Positions 1 through 10,638 of a DNA stretch of 64,000 nt are shown one piece after another. This DNA comes from Bettongia penicillata ogilbyi (lineage: Eukaryota > Chordata > Mammalia > Diprotodontia > Potoroidae). Location of the stretch: contig JAJHZJ010000013.1 of NCBI GenBank assembly GCA_023548195.1, positions 2,241,001 through 2,305,000 of the forward strand. The letters run 5' to 3'. Below the pieces are notes generated by a model, which worked only from the letters and a program-made list of their open reading frames with translations, did not search any database and was not told where the DNA came from. Within the stretch, counting starts at the first letter, position 1, and every line of letters starts with the position of its first letter. The position numbers were made by a program, and so were the translations under genes.

Positions 1-30
1 ACAGAAAAGAGGCTTTTTCTCATTCCTGAA

Positions 31-605
31 ATGCCTACTTTCCTCTCTTACCATCTCTTAGGATCCCTAGCTCCTTTCAAAGTTCAGCTCAAGTGCCACC
101 TCCTACAGGACATGGTACCTGATTCCCCCACCCTGATGACAGCTAAATGGTACAGTGGAAACAGCACTGGACTTGGAGTCAAGAAGTCCTGAGTTCAAAT
201 TAGTCTTCAGATGCTTACTAGCTCTGTACTCCAGGCAAATCAATTACCCTCTATCTACCTCAGTTTCCTGCACTGCAAAACTGTGACTAATAATAGCACC
301 TACCTAACAGGGTTGTTGTGAGGATCACTTGAGACAAAGTGCTTAGTTATGCCTGACATACAATAGGGGCTTAATGTTTGTCTCCTTCCTTTCCCACCTG
401 CTACTGCTTGTCCTCCCTAAAATATCTTCAATTAACTTTGTATATGTTTCAAATTGAATTTTAGTTTTACATGTTGTCTCTCCCAAGAGAACATGAGCTC
501 CTGGAGGGCAAGGGTTATTTTTTTTTTTTGCTTTTTACCCCCCAATACCTAGCAGAGTGCCTAGTACATAGCAGATGCTTCATAAATTACTGCTGACTGA
601 TAAAC
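31..605 (+). repeat. LINE-2 3' end interrupted by a SINE
   Basis: Positions 31-135 (AGCTCAAGTGCCACCTCC) and 396-605 (ATGAGCTCCTGGAGGGCA, then GCAGATGCTTCATAAAT) form the familiar L2 3' end, split by the SINE at 137-395. Confidence 0.7.
137..395 (+). repeat. MIR-type SINE, tail B
   Basis: Head TGGTACAGTGGAAACAGCAC, then CTGAGTTCAAAT, CTCAGTTTCCTG and GGGTTGTTGTGAGGATCA follow MIR order. It is nested inside the L2 copy. Confidence 0.75.
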
Positions 606-965
606 AATAGAATCTATAAGAGCACAAACTGCTGAATTTTTATTATTGTTTCTTCTAAACACAACACCATCTAAAAGGTCAAGATAGTTTTTCAGCATGT
701 CATGAAGATGCTTTTGTGTATTAAAATAACCTAAATTTTCATCATCTCCTCGAGTGGATTTCTGACCAGCAGTATAGAAGTAGTGACAACACAGAGGTTA
801 TAAGGAGAAAAAAGACTGGTGGTCATTTTTGTCAAGGGAGTTGGTATTTTTGTATGCATATATTCACGTTTATTTTACTGTTTTAAGTTCCCAGAATACT
901 ATGAAACCTCCTCAATGAAAGGCAGTCATTCAAAAGAGAATATCTGGCTGTGACATAGGAATGGA
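606..965. other. Intronic stretch without recognised features
   Basis: AT-rich, no long frame and no repeat that I recognise. Confidence 0.6.
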
Positions 966-966
966 G

Positions 967-1160
967 AGCTGGCCCCACGTGGCTATAAGTCCCACTTCTG
1001 AAACAAACTGTTTCTGAGACCTTGGAGAAGCTCCTTAATCTTGGAAAATCCCTGACCCAGGCAATTCTAAAACAAAGAGTTGAAAAAAAGGTACCTACCT
1101 GAAATCAAGGAGATAGTTTCCTCACCTGGGAGTCCCTATCCTAACAATTTATACTCAAAA
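967..1160 (+). repeat. Degraded SINE with a divergent tail
   Basis: TGAGACCTTGGAGAAGCTCC is a SINE body remnant. It is followed by CAAAGAGTTG, GGTACCTACCTG and TTTCCTCACCTGGGAGT, a marsupial SINE tail variant seen once in this window. Confidence 0.45.
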
Positions 1161-1377
1161 AATAAAACTCTTGTTGCCCATTTATTGCCCTATATTGCCG
1201 AGGTCATTACAAAGAGTTAATGTGCAATGATTTAATCCATCAGAATACATACCTCTGATAGGTGCTGCCATTGGATCCAGAAATGATTCAGCAAAGTAAA
1301 CTGAAATGAATTGAATTTGGTAAAGTATAGCTCTCTCAATGACTTTGTTACACATTACCTCCAAAGTCCACCTTTTT

Positions 1378-1660
1378 TCTCTCTCATAATTTTAAATTTA
1401 ATTTTTTTCAGTAAACAAAAATCCATTTTCTCTCCCTTCCACCTCCCCTATAACAAAAAGCAAAAAACAAAACTCTTGTAACAAATATATATAGTCAAGC
1501 AAAACAAATTACCTAATTGGTCATGCATTAAAAAAAAAAGGGTTTCATTCTGCACCTGAGTCCAAGAGCACAAAGCCCATTGTAAAATCCCAATATTCTT
1601 CTAGCAACACTGCACACCTGAGAATCACAGAACACTCCAAGCTCAGATTTAGTCCAAACA
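1378..1660 (-). repeat. L1 3'-UTR fragment, reversed
   Basis: TTTCTCTCCCTTCC, then TAGTCAAGCAAAACAAATT and TCATTCTGCACC match in order the reversed L1 3' end at 56770-57190. Confidence 0.6.
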
Positions 1661-1663
1661 CAG

Positions 1664-2029
1664 GTGATCCAAAGGACAAGACCATTGTTGGAGGCAAGTG
1701 GATTGCTAAGGGCAAGTAATAAAAACCAGCATCAGGTACTCTTAGGACTTGTCAGTTACTTGGAAAGACAGAAGGGTATCAGGAACATAATAATCACAAA
1801 ATACAAAACGATCCAGAAGAATGACCATAGTACACTAGGCAAGATTTTCTTTGGAGAATTTATGGAAAGCCATGAACAAGAGATGATAAACAATGACAAA
1901 CCATGGGAAGAGGATTCTCTCTATATCGAGGAAAGGAGCAACCACACTAATGAAATCACATCAGCTATTTCTGGCAGTGCAGAGAGGGTGAAGAAACACA
2001 TGACTACTGCAGGACTACCCACTTGCTGA
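1664..2029 (+). other. Unassigned 121-codon ORF
   Basis: An open frame, starting MIQRTRPLLEASGLLRASNK and ending ..TTAGLPTC, spans 366 bases of otherwise unremarkable intron. Composition is protein-like (Lys/Glu/Asn-rich, few low-complexity runs), but I recognise no domain, no start context of note and no splice structure. It directly follows a reversed L1 3' end and may be repeat-derived or chance. Confidence 0.15.
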
Positions 2030-2049
2030 ATATGTAAACTTTACTCATA

Positions 2050-2105
2050 GTCATGGATGTCCAAGATATGGCAGACACAAGTCATGGATGTCCAAGACAC
2101 AAAAC
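2050..2105. repeat. 31-bp direct repeat, two copies
   Basis: GTCATGGATGTCCAAGA occurs at 2050 and again at 2081, a short local duplication. Confidence 0.8.
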
Positions 2106-2338
2106 AAGGAAATCAGAACAATATGGTCCAGACTATATTTTATACTTGACTTTCACCCATACAAAGTAGCCATAGGTCAACTAGGAAAGTTGATCTATGT
2201 CAGTGGCATAGATGAGAGAACAGAATAAAGGTCATGACCCTCAATCAAGCTGACTGGAAGAGAAAACCAACTCATTGGTTTGGTTCTATGACCGAGAATA
2301 ATAAAAAAGCATCTGTTAATGTAAGCAATGGCTTATTC

Positions 2339-2491
2339 CAGGGGTGAGAAACCTGCAAGCCTCAAGGTCACACGTGTGACCCTCTGTGTCCCCAAATGTG
2401 GCCCTTTGACTGAATTCAAACTTCAGAGAATAAATCCCCTTAAGAAAAGGACCTAGAATGTGACCTTAAGGCCAGAGGTTCCCCACCCCTG
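2339..2491. mobile_element. Foldback (hAT-like) nonautonomous DNA transposon
   Basis: It begins CAGGGGTGAGAAACCTGC and ends GGTTCCCCACCCCTG, which are inverted copies of each other. Internal CACGTGTGACC and CTTTGACTGAATTCAAAC match the larger copy at 30025-30225. Flanking 8-mers (GCTTATTC, ACTCATTA) share 5 of 8 bases, possibly a decayed target duplication. Confidence 0.6.
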
Positions 2492-2545
2492 ACTCATTAC
2501 ATACATCTGAAGCAAAGCAAACACAGGTGGTACAGTATAAATACA

Positions 2546-2805
2546 GGTGGCAATACCAGATAAAGTGCTGGGCCTGGAGTCCTGAAGACCCAAGTTCAAA
2601 CCCAGCCTTAAACAAAGGGATTTGTATTTCACTCTATAGAATGAGTTGCTGAAACTTTTTGAGCTGTTTGCCTCGTCTGTAAAATGGGGTACATAATAAC
2701 ACCCATTTAGGGTTGTTGTGAGGATAATTGTAAAGCACTTAGCAGAGTGCCTGACACACAGTAAGCACTATATAAATGTTAGCTGTTATAATTATTTGAG
2801 AAAAA
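2546..2805 (+). repeat. MIR SINE, tail B
   Basis: GTGCTGGGCCTGGAGTCCTG, TGTAAAATGGGG, GGGTTGTTGTGAGGAT and TAAGCACTATATAAATGTT in MIR order. Confidence 0.85.
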
Positions 2806-3055
2806 AACTCTAGTCTATCATTTAAAATTACTATTAAGCACAATAAGGCCATACTGAACAGAAAATAAAAGCCCACTTCACTAATACCAAAATATCTGAA
2901 TTAACACTAAATAGGTTTGGTTTTTTTTTTCCTTTAATCTAGATTAGTGATTTCATAAATGTGGGGAACTCCTGGTAAAATGGATAGTATGAAGGAACAT
3001 TCAATGAATTGTTTCAACAGACATGCTCCAGACACTTACCTTGGTCTTAATGGAA

Positions 3056-3320
3056 GGACCTCAGTTTCCTCCTCCACAAAAGAAGGCAGTTGGCCTTGAT
3101 GGTCTTTTTTTTAGGCTTCTCCAGCTCTTTTTCCATAATTCTATGACCTCCCTCCACCATTCAGTAACAGCTTCAATTTCAGAGTCTTAGATCATTTATA
3201 AGGGAACTGAGATGTTAAGAGATTTGTCCATGATTACATAGCTATTGTGTGTGAAAGACAATACTTATGGTATAGGTCCTCCTGACTGTAAAGCCCAACC
3301 CATCATGTACTATGGCTCAA
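3056..3320. repeat. Two SINE remnants, convergent
   Basis: 3056-3152 is a forward tail C (CCTCAGTTTCCTCC ... TTCTATGACC). About 3170-3320 is a reversed MIR (ACTGAGATGTTAAGAGATTT, then TAGCTATTGTG). Confidence 0.5.
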
Positions 3321-3329
3321 TGTGTTCCA

Positions 3330-3494
3330 AGAGGGAGGGAGGGAGGGAGGGAGGGAGGGAGGGAGGGAGGGAAGGAAGGAAGGAAGGAAGGAAGGAAGGA
3401 AGGAAGGAAGGAAGGGAGGGAGGGAGGGAGGGAGGGAGGGAGGGAGGGAGGGAGGGAGGGAGGGAGGGAAGGAAGGAAGGAAGGAAGGAAGGAA
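3330..3494. repeat. Four-block (GGGA)n/(GGAA)n polypurine array
   Basis: A 165-base pure purine run arranged as GGGA units (to about 3371), GGAA units (to 3413), GGGA units (to about 3469) and GGAA units (to 3494). It abuts an L1 3' fragment. All open frames across it are repeat translations. Confidence 0.97.
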
Positions 3495-3496
3495 AC

Positions 3497-4290
3497 TATT
3501 AACAGCCATGTAAGAAAAATGTTCCAAAGAGAACAACAAATCAAAACAATCCTGAGATTTCACTTCACACTCAGAGAACTAGCAAAAGTGATAAAGGTAG
3601 CCAGTGTTGGAAGGGATATGGAAAGATGGGCACAATAATGCATTGTTGCTGGAGCTGTGAAATTGGCACAACCATTCTAGAAGGCAATTTGGAACTCTGC
3701 AAAGAAAGTGGCAAAAATATCCAAACCCATTGGCCCAGAAATTCCACTCCTAGATATATAACCCCAAGGAGATCAATGTAAAGAACAAAGGCCCTATAAA
3801 CATGAAAATATTTATAGCAGAGTTTTCTGGATAAGTAAAGAATTAGTAGCAAAGTAGACAATCATTAACTGAAGATAACAGATAAGGAAATTATGGTATG
3901 GGACTGTAATGAAATATTGATTGCCATGTTCTAAAAACTGATGATCATAATCATGGGGAAAACTTACATAGGAATGGTGAAAATGTAGAAACATGGAAGA
4001 CTTACATGAATAGGCATAAAGTTCAGTAAGCAGAAAGAGGAAAAAAATACACACACACACACGCACACACACACAGCCTACAATAAGGTTAAAAACAACA
4101 ATTGAAACTGAATGCTGCAAAATTACACTGACCAAACTTGGTCCCAAAGAAGAAGTAGAAGAAGGTGCCGTTTTACCTGCTTCTCCAAAAAGATGGAAAA
4201 AGAAGGGTGGAGAACACTGCATAAAGTGTTGGACTTTTCCAATCTTTTTGTTACATTTGGAGTACTTCTTTTTCTTTTGCTCTCTGAGGC
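3497..4290 (+). mobile_element. 5'-truncated L1, ORF2 C-terminal remnant and 3' UTR
   Basis: The conceptual translation contains REQQIKTILRFHF and GRDMERWAQ, like L1 ORF2 near its C-terminus, with many stops. A (CA)n run at 4050-4077 interrupts it. The 3' part (GAATGCTGCAAAATTACAC) is shared with the copy at 9330-10075. Confidence 0.65.
4050..4077. repeat. (CA)n microsatellite
   Basis: ACACACACACACGCACACAC-type run inside the L1 fragment. Confidence 0.95.
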
Positions 4291-4371
4291 ATGAGAGTTA
4301 CACTGGGAAATGCAGGCAGTATAAAAACAAAGTCCAGGACTGAGGGGTAAAAGTTTAAACTGGAAAGAAAG

Positions 4372-4565
4372 TAAAGTGAAATAACCACTAGACTGGAATT
4401 GAGGAGACCAAGGTTCTCGAATTCCACCTCTACCACTAACTCTGAGTATTATCTAGAACATAGCATTTCTCTCTCTAGCCCTTAGTTTTATCCTTTGTTA
4501 AAAGAAGGCTTTAGAGATGATGTCTAAAATCCTTTCCAAGTGGGAAGTTCCTTTAACTCTATGAA
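4372..4565 (+). repeat. SINE, tail C
   Basis: ACCACTAGACTGGAATTGAG head followed by CCTTTCCAAGTGGGAAGTTCC and CTCTATGAAG tail, both diverged. Confidence 0.6.
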
Positions 4566-4769
4566 GAAGGATGGAAAAGTACACTTATAAAGAACTAGAG
4601 TATAATTTTTTCATTTCCCTTCTAAATGGAAGAGAATTTTGACTCCACCTACCTGAACAGGCAAAGTTTCATTTGAGTTATATCTAATTCTCTGTAACTG
4701 ATGGAGAACAGGAAACCTTAATATAGGAAATAGGACTACAAAATAAGTCTAAGATAAATTTAGGGAAGG

Positions 4770-5320
4770 ATTTCTTGATACCCCTTTGTACACATTTATC
4801 TCTTACTCAAAAACCTTCCAAGAATCATCACTGTTTATAGGACAAAGCCAAAATCCTTAGCCTGGCATTCAAGGCCCTCCACCATCTGGCCCTAATTTTG
4901 CCAACCTCATTTTTCACTGCTACTCTATGCGAATTCTTTGTTCTAGCCAAAGGGGCCCCACCCCCCAAGATACATCATGCACATTCAAATCTTCCATTAA
5001 GCTGCTCGCTCTGCCTAAAATTCCTTTCCCCTTCCTCCTTACCTAAGTCTTATTCTTTCTTCAAAATATATAGCTCAATACCTACCTACTGCATGGATTC
5101 TCATCTGACCTCCATAATTCTAATATACCTTCTTCTGCACTAATACTGAATTCACTTGTCCTGTTTTATTTGGCACATGCTATCTTGGATTTTTTTTTTA
5201 TGTACATTTTTTCCACTAGAAAGGCCTTGAGAATAAGGACTAAATGTATTCCTAGTATCTAACATGGCCCCTTACAGAAGTAGGTGATCCATAAATATGT
5301 ATTGATTATAATTATAAGGT
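4770..5320 (+). repeat. LINE-2 3' end, longest copy
   Basis: AAAATCCTTAGCCTGGCATTC, CCTCCACCATCTGGCC, then CACTAGAAAGGCCTTGAGAA and GATCCATAAATATGTATTGA follow the L2/L3 3' end. Its 81-codon frame is incidental. Confidence 0.7.
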
Positions 5321-5850
5321 CAGGATCTATAACAAGGAGGGTCACAAAATTTTCATGCCTAGAAATTTTTTAACTGGGGCAGACACCAATATGTACTGCA
5401 TTTGGTTCTGTCTTTATGAAGGGTAGAGGCTGGACTTAGTAACCTTGAAAGGTTACTCCAGTCCTGGGATTGCACACAATTTGAGGGCCACTGGCAGGAA
5501 GAGGTTATCACTGATGAACAGCTTCACTAGCTTGGCAACAATCAACAAACTCCATGGAGATAAAGACAACAGAAAGGCAGTGAAATAGTACTAAACACTG
5601 AAGCGGGGTTAGGGGGAAGGGAACTTTCTTCCAAGAGACCACAATATGGTAATAAAACTGGAGGGAGTAGCTGTGCACACCAAGATCTATCACTTAGAAA
5701 CAAGGGTGTAACCAAAGTAAGGGTCAGAGTAATATAACAGATAAAGTACGGTCTCAAAGTTCCTACTCCACCATGATAAAATACTGGTTGTACTGAATGT
5801 CTGTTGTGTTTTCTTGTTCAAACCTATACCACCCTTCAGGGAAAAGGTAA
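5321..5850. other. Intronic stretch without recognised features
   Basis: No repeat or gene recognised; overlapping minus-strand frames of 60-70 codons look incidental. Confidence 0.5.
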
Positions 5851-5851
5851 C

Positions 5852-6036
5852 AAGGGTAATGCCTGGGGAGGAAGGAAGACCCAAGCTGAAATTCTGCCTC
5901 AGACACTTACTAGCCCTGTGAGCCAGAACAAGTCACTTAGCTCTCCTGGCCACAGTGTCCCTTGGTGTAAAATAAGAGGGTTGAGCATGGTGACTTCCAG
6001 GATCTCTTCCAGCTCTTAAATCTACGATCTTATGAT
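5852..6036 (+). repeat. SINE, tail C
   Basis: CTCAGACACTTACTAGCCCT, AAGTCACTTAGCTCTCC and CTCTTCCAGCTCTTAAATC are present in order. Confidence 0.75.
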
Positions 6037-7065
6037 TTCATCCTGAGGGAATACAGTATAATGACAGCTGCAGAGAAGAAGATAGAACACTTAGTAAAAA
6101 TCCTTTTTTATTACAAGTAATAAGTATTATTGCTGAGGAATCATTGGGGTTTTAATAAGTTTCTGAAAAATGTTCCCTTAACGTAAAGGTGAAAAAATCA
6201 ATTCCACAGAGTATCTCTCATAATCTACTTTACCTGAGAGCAACTACTTCTGTCCGATTTATCAAACCCTCCAACCCTCTGCATCCAAAGGGGACATGGA
6301 CTGATCTTAACACAAGCAGGGCTAGCAGCAGTGACTGTTATTACAAGAATCCTACATAATGCATCTCAACTAGTTTGGTCAGTTTATCCTTTTCCCTGCA
6401 AGCAGGAAAGCCACTACATCAGTAACTCTGTTGCTACGGCAACTGCTTACTTTCCATATCAACCGCAAACTGGTTGTCATGGAGACACATATACAAGAAA
6501 AATTCTTCTCTCTAGCCAGGGACCAGATGGCAGCTAACTCGGGAAAGTCATGGGCTAAAGGGGGGTGGGGGGAGAGAGGAAGAGGGGAAGGTTCTGCTAA
6601 ATGAGAGATTCACTGTAGCACATTTCTGTTTCCCCATCAGCAAGGAGACTGAGCCCTTGACCACGCTTACAGGTTTTCCTTCCTTAACAAGAAGGCAAAG
6701 GCTCCCACTTTACTGTGGGATTCTCTGAAATCCTACACTGCCAAATACTCAGTTATCCTTGAGACAACAATTCAATAACATCCTCTTACCTCATACTCCT
6801 CATTGCGCTCATTCATTGGAACGCTCAATACCAGCTACATCTCTTCACTTTTCCCTATCATTTGCTTTGGGTAACATTTATGGAAACAGCTCAGTTAACC
6901 AAAACAAAGGTTTTTGGTTAACTGAAGTCTAACCTAAAAAGTCTTTTTAAATTAACCTATGCTAAAAACCTTCCCACAGCAAACTGGGCTACTTTTCCAC
7001 CTTAGGGAATACTTCCGTTGAAGTATACCGTTTAGAAAGAAAGCTTGACAACAGCCAGATTAACA
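6037..7065. other. Repeat-poor intron around the X-box pair
   Basis: Apart from the X-box pair and a G-rich run at 6560-6590 I see no repeats, which is unusual for this window and compatible with constrained noncoding sequence. Confidence 0.4.
6430..6486. promoter_or_regulatory. Pair of RFX X-box-like motifs in FOXN3 intron
   Basis: GTTGCTACGGCAAC at 6430-6443 (12 of 14 consensus positions, intact inverted half-sites) is followed by GTTGTCATGGAGAC at 6473-6486 (11 of 14). Between them is AACCGCAA (6461-6468), a RUNX-type core. The surrounding 6290-6540 shows no recognisable repeat and looks like a candidate intronic enhancer. Confidence 0.5.
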
Positions 7066-7069
7066 GTCT

Positions 7070-7230
7070 TGGGGAATGAGGACTATCATTACCTCCATTT
7101 CACAGACAGAAAAACTGAGAGGTTAAATCATTTTCCCCAGAGCAGGTAATAAGGGGCAGAAATAGGGGTTTAAACACTAGTATTCTAACTCCAAAATCTA
7201 ATGCTCTTTGCATTGCATCACCAAAGTAAA
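7070..7230 (-). repeat. MIR SINE, reversed
   Basis: CCATTTCACAGACAGAAAAACTGAGAGG and a TCTAACTCCAAAATCTAATG end are the MIR body in reverse. Confidence 0.7.
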
Positions 7231-8327
7231 CAATGTTATCTCTGTCTTCAGATCTAGGTTCTCTAGAATAACAAATCTCAGGGAACAATATCATTGTGGA
7301 CAGAAAAAATGGCGAAATTCCCTGACTGGCATAACAGTTAGGGTTGGAAGTCTGGCTCGGTTTTGTTTTACAGAATCTCTGCTGTGACTAAGTTTGGGAA
7401 GGGGGGGGAGGGGAGGCGAGGGGAGGGAAATGGTTGGGTTTTTTTGCTTTGTTTTGTTTTCAAATTTTTACTCTCACTAGAAAATACAGAAAAATTCTGG
7501 TTGCTCAAGTTCTTGTAAGTGTGAGATTACCAAATGATGTCTTTTTCCCCGCTTTTTTGGTTCCCTCCTGAGGACAGGACAATCAAAGTAACCGAGAGGG
7601 CATGTACTGAACTTGGCTCAGAGGGGTCTGTGGAACTCTAGAGTGTTTAGAGCAAACTCTCTGGGGCTCTAAAGAAGAAAACGATAAAGTAATTGTGGAG
7701 TTTTCTGCCCTAGGACTAGAGTACAGTCTGTATTCATGAAGTTCCCAACAGAATACTAGGTGCTTGAGTAAGGAAAACACACAAGTCTTTAACTATTCCT
7801 GGGATTACCTGCAATCTTACCTGGCTGGCTATTCAATCAGTCTTGACATAATTATAGGGGGGAATATAAGGCTGCAGTGGGGGACACCTGGGGCACATTT
7901 TATCACTCCAAAAGCTCCCTTCTTCATTTCCTTCATCTAATCCCTAACTGTTAAAAAAAACAGTACAACACTTCAATTAACTGGGATACTTAGAAAATGG
8001 AAGAAGAATATTCTTTCATTTTCATGGCATGCCTTTACTGGATCAAGTCTAGATTCCTCATTTGAGAATCCCAGACTTTCCACCAACTCTCCATTCTTTG
8101 CTTCCACCGCCAACATTTCTTTAGCCTTGTCTCTCCTTGTACCTTCAACACATCCCTTCATTACTCTTCCAGCCAGAAGAGTCCCCTTCACTGTCCCCCA
8201 ACACCCACCTTTCTCTCATTTTCCATGGCTATAAATGTTGGTTTCACATTTTATGAGGTGAAAGAGGTAAGAGGTAGCAGAAATACTATTTGGACCCAGG
8301 GCTCTTCCCATTAAATTCACCTTCTTT
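7231..8327. other. Intronic stretch, one G-rich run
   Basis: A G-run cluster (7398-7428, GGGGGGGGAGGGGAGG-like) could form a G-quadruplex. No gene or clear repeat otherwise. Confidence 0.5.
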
Positions 8328-8339
8328 AAGAATCAGCTC

Positions 8340-9041
8340 ACAGCAATTTGGAACTATGTCCAAAGGGCAACCAAACTGTCCATACATACCCTTTGATCCA
8401 GGAATATCATTACTAGGTCTGTGTCCAAAGAGATCATAAAAAAAACAGAGAAACAACTTGCATGTACAAAAATATTTATAACGGCTCCTTTTGTGGTGGC
8501 AAAGAACTGGAAACTGAGGGGATGCTCATCAATTGAGAAATGCCTGAACAAGCTGTGGTAAGATGAAAGTAACGGAATACTACTGTGCTATAAGAAATGA
8601 TGAACAGACGGATTTCGGAAAAACCTGGAAAGACGGACATGAACTGATAAAAGTGAAATGAACAGAACCAGGAGAACACTGTGCACTGTATCAGCAATAC
8701 TGTTCAAGGATCAACTATGACTGACTTAGCTTTTCTCAGCAATACAATGATCCAAAAAAATTCTAGAGGACTCATAACGGAAGGACGACTGGAATCTGAT
8801 CTGAATACAGATTGAAGAACATATTTTCTCTTTATTTATTTCATAGTTATTTTCTTTTGGCCTGTTTCTTCTTTTATAACATGACTAATATGGAACTATA
8901 TTTTACATGATTGCACATACATTACATATCAAATTGCTTACCATCTTAGGAAGGGAGTGGTGAGAGAAAGAGAAAAATTGAACTCAAAAAAAATTTAAAA
9001 ATTGTCTTTACATGTAACTGGAAAAAAAACTATTAAAAAAA
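8340..9041 (+). mobile_element. 5'-truncated L1 insertion with target-site duplication
   Basis: Starts in ORF2 C-terminal sequence (CAATTTGGAACTATGTCC), runs through the 3' UTR and ends in A-rich sequence. Target-site duplication AAGAATCAGCTC (8328-8339) and AAGAACCAGCTC (9042-9053) flanks it with one mismatch. Confidence 0.85.
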
Positions 9042-9053
9042 AAGAACCAGCTC

Positions 9054-9329
9054 TTAACTTTACCCTTCCAGAAAGAGGAGAGGAGTATAGTGGAACGACA
9101 GTTCTATACCAGCTCTATACCTGCTTTGTCACTTATTGGGTATTATGACTTTGCCCATATCACTGCAGAATCTTCATCTACAAAAATCCTCACAGGGTTA
9201 TCTGTGAGGAAAGGGCTTTGCAAAAACTACAAAAACACTACATCCCTGAGAAGCAGCATGGGATGGTAGATAGAATCCATCTCCTAGGCCACCTACCCAT
9301 TTCCAATACTTGTTCATTAAACTATCAAG
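9054..9329. repeat. Short interval with SINE remnant
   Basis: CTTCATCTACAAAAATCCTCACAGGGTTATCTGTGAGGA at about 9170-9212 looks like a MIR tail; the rest is unassigned. Confidence 0.35.
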
Positions 9330-10075
9330 AGCCCTATAAATATGGAATCTAGGGAATATACACTAAAGAAAATACTTTTCAATGGAGCCATGAATCAGTG
9401 TAACCATTTTGGAAAGCAATTGAGAATTATGCAAATAAAAGTGACTAAAATTGCCACAGTCTTTAACTCAGAGATTCCATTAGTAGGCTTATGCTCAAAG
9501 GAGGTCAATGATGAGAAAGTGCCCATATATACCAATATATTTATAGCAGCACTTTTTGTGACAGCAAAAAATTGAAAACAAAGTAGATGGCCATCAATGG
9601 GAAATGGCTAAACAAATTGTGGTGCATGAATGTAATGGAATATTATTATGCTGTTAAAAAATGATGATTGTGATGGATACAGAGCAGCATGGAAAAATCT
9701 ATCAAATGTTACACTCACTTCAGTAAGTGAAGCCAAAAAAACAATATACACAATGACTACAACAATATAAACAAAACAACACCCCCCCAATACAAAAATT
9801 AAGAGTGAATGTTGCAAAATCATAAAAAAAAAGGCTGTCTCAGAAGAAGAGATGTGAAAAGATACTCCCATCCTTCACCGCTTAGCAGAGGTGGAAGATA
9901 CAGTGTTGTATACTACACATGTTTTCAGACATCTTTTAATGTATGATTCAGTCATGCTGACTTTTTTTCCTTTTTTTTTTATGTCTTTAAAAAAATACTA
10001 TTTGCCATATGGAATAGCTGAGAGCAAGGGAGAAGGAGAGATACTAGCAGAAATTATTTATTTTTTTAAATGATT
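9330..10075 (+). mobile_element. 5'-truncated L1 (older subtype)
   Basis: Conceptual fragments VGLCSKEVNDEKVP and IYTNIFIAALFVTAKN resemble the L1 ORF2 C-terminus. The 3' UTR contains GAATGTTGCAAAATCAT, as in 3497-4290. Confidence 0.75.
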
Positions 10076-10159
10076 AACTAAAATTTATTTAAAAAATAAA
10101 AATACAAAAGCGATATGCTTTAATAAAAATAATAATAATTATTATTATTAAATAATTAA

Positions 10160-10398
10160 CTAAGAGTTAACATTGATGGCACCGCGCTAAGCACTTTACA
10201 AGTTTTATCTCATTTGATCCTAAGGGGTGGGCACACCTTGGTACTCTTATAATTCCCATTTTACAGATGAGGAAACTGAGGCAAACAGGGATTAAGTGAC
10301 TTGCTCAGAGTCACACAGTTAGTAAGCCTCTGGGTCTAGATCTGAGCTCAGAATTTCAGGTCTTCTGGACTCCAGGTTCGACTATCTTGTTGCTTTAC
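10160..10398 (-). repeat. MIR SINE, reversed
   Basis: CGCTAAGCACTTTACAAG, TTTTACAGATGAGGAAACTG and AGTGACTTGCTCAGAGTCAC in order. Confidence 0.85.
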
Positions 10399-10407
10399 AT
10401 ATATTTT

Positions 10408-10638
10408 TGTTGCTAAAAAGTTGTTTCAGTCGTATCTGACTCTTCATGAACACATTTGGGGTTTTCTGGGCAATGATACTGGAGTGGTTTGCCATTTCCA
10501 TTTCCAGCTCATTTTACAGATGAAAGGTCACACACTATTTCTGCTGCGATTGCTTCCCTCAGGATTCACACTCAGAAAGAGGAGTCTTCCTGACTCTAGG
10601 CATGACACTCTATGCACTTTGCCACCTACCTGCCCCAA
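10408..10638 (-). repeat. SINE tail A, reversed
   Basis: TTTCAGTCGTATCTGACTC, GATACTGGAGTGGTTTGCCA, and the head TTTGCCACCTACCTGCCCC. Confidence 0.85.

Noticed and set aside
3245..3638. Six overlapping ORFs encoding GREGGREGG / LPSFLPSF repeats
   Set aside because: Pure translations of the GGGA/GGAA microsatellite.
3812..4222. 136-codon minus-strand ORF
   Set aside because: Antisense of a truncated L1 3' end crossing a CA repeat.
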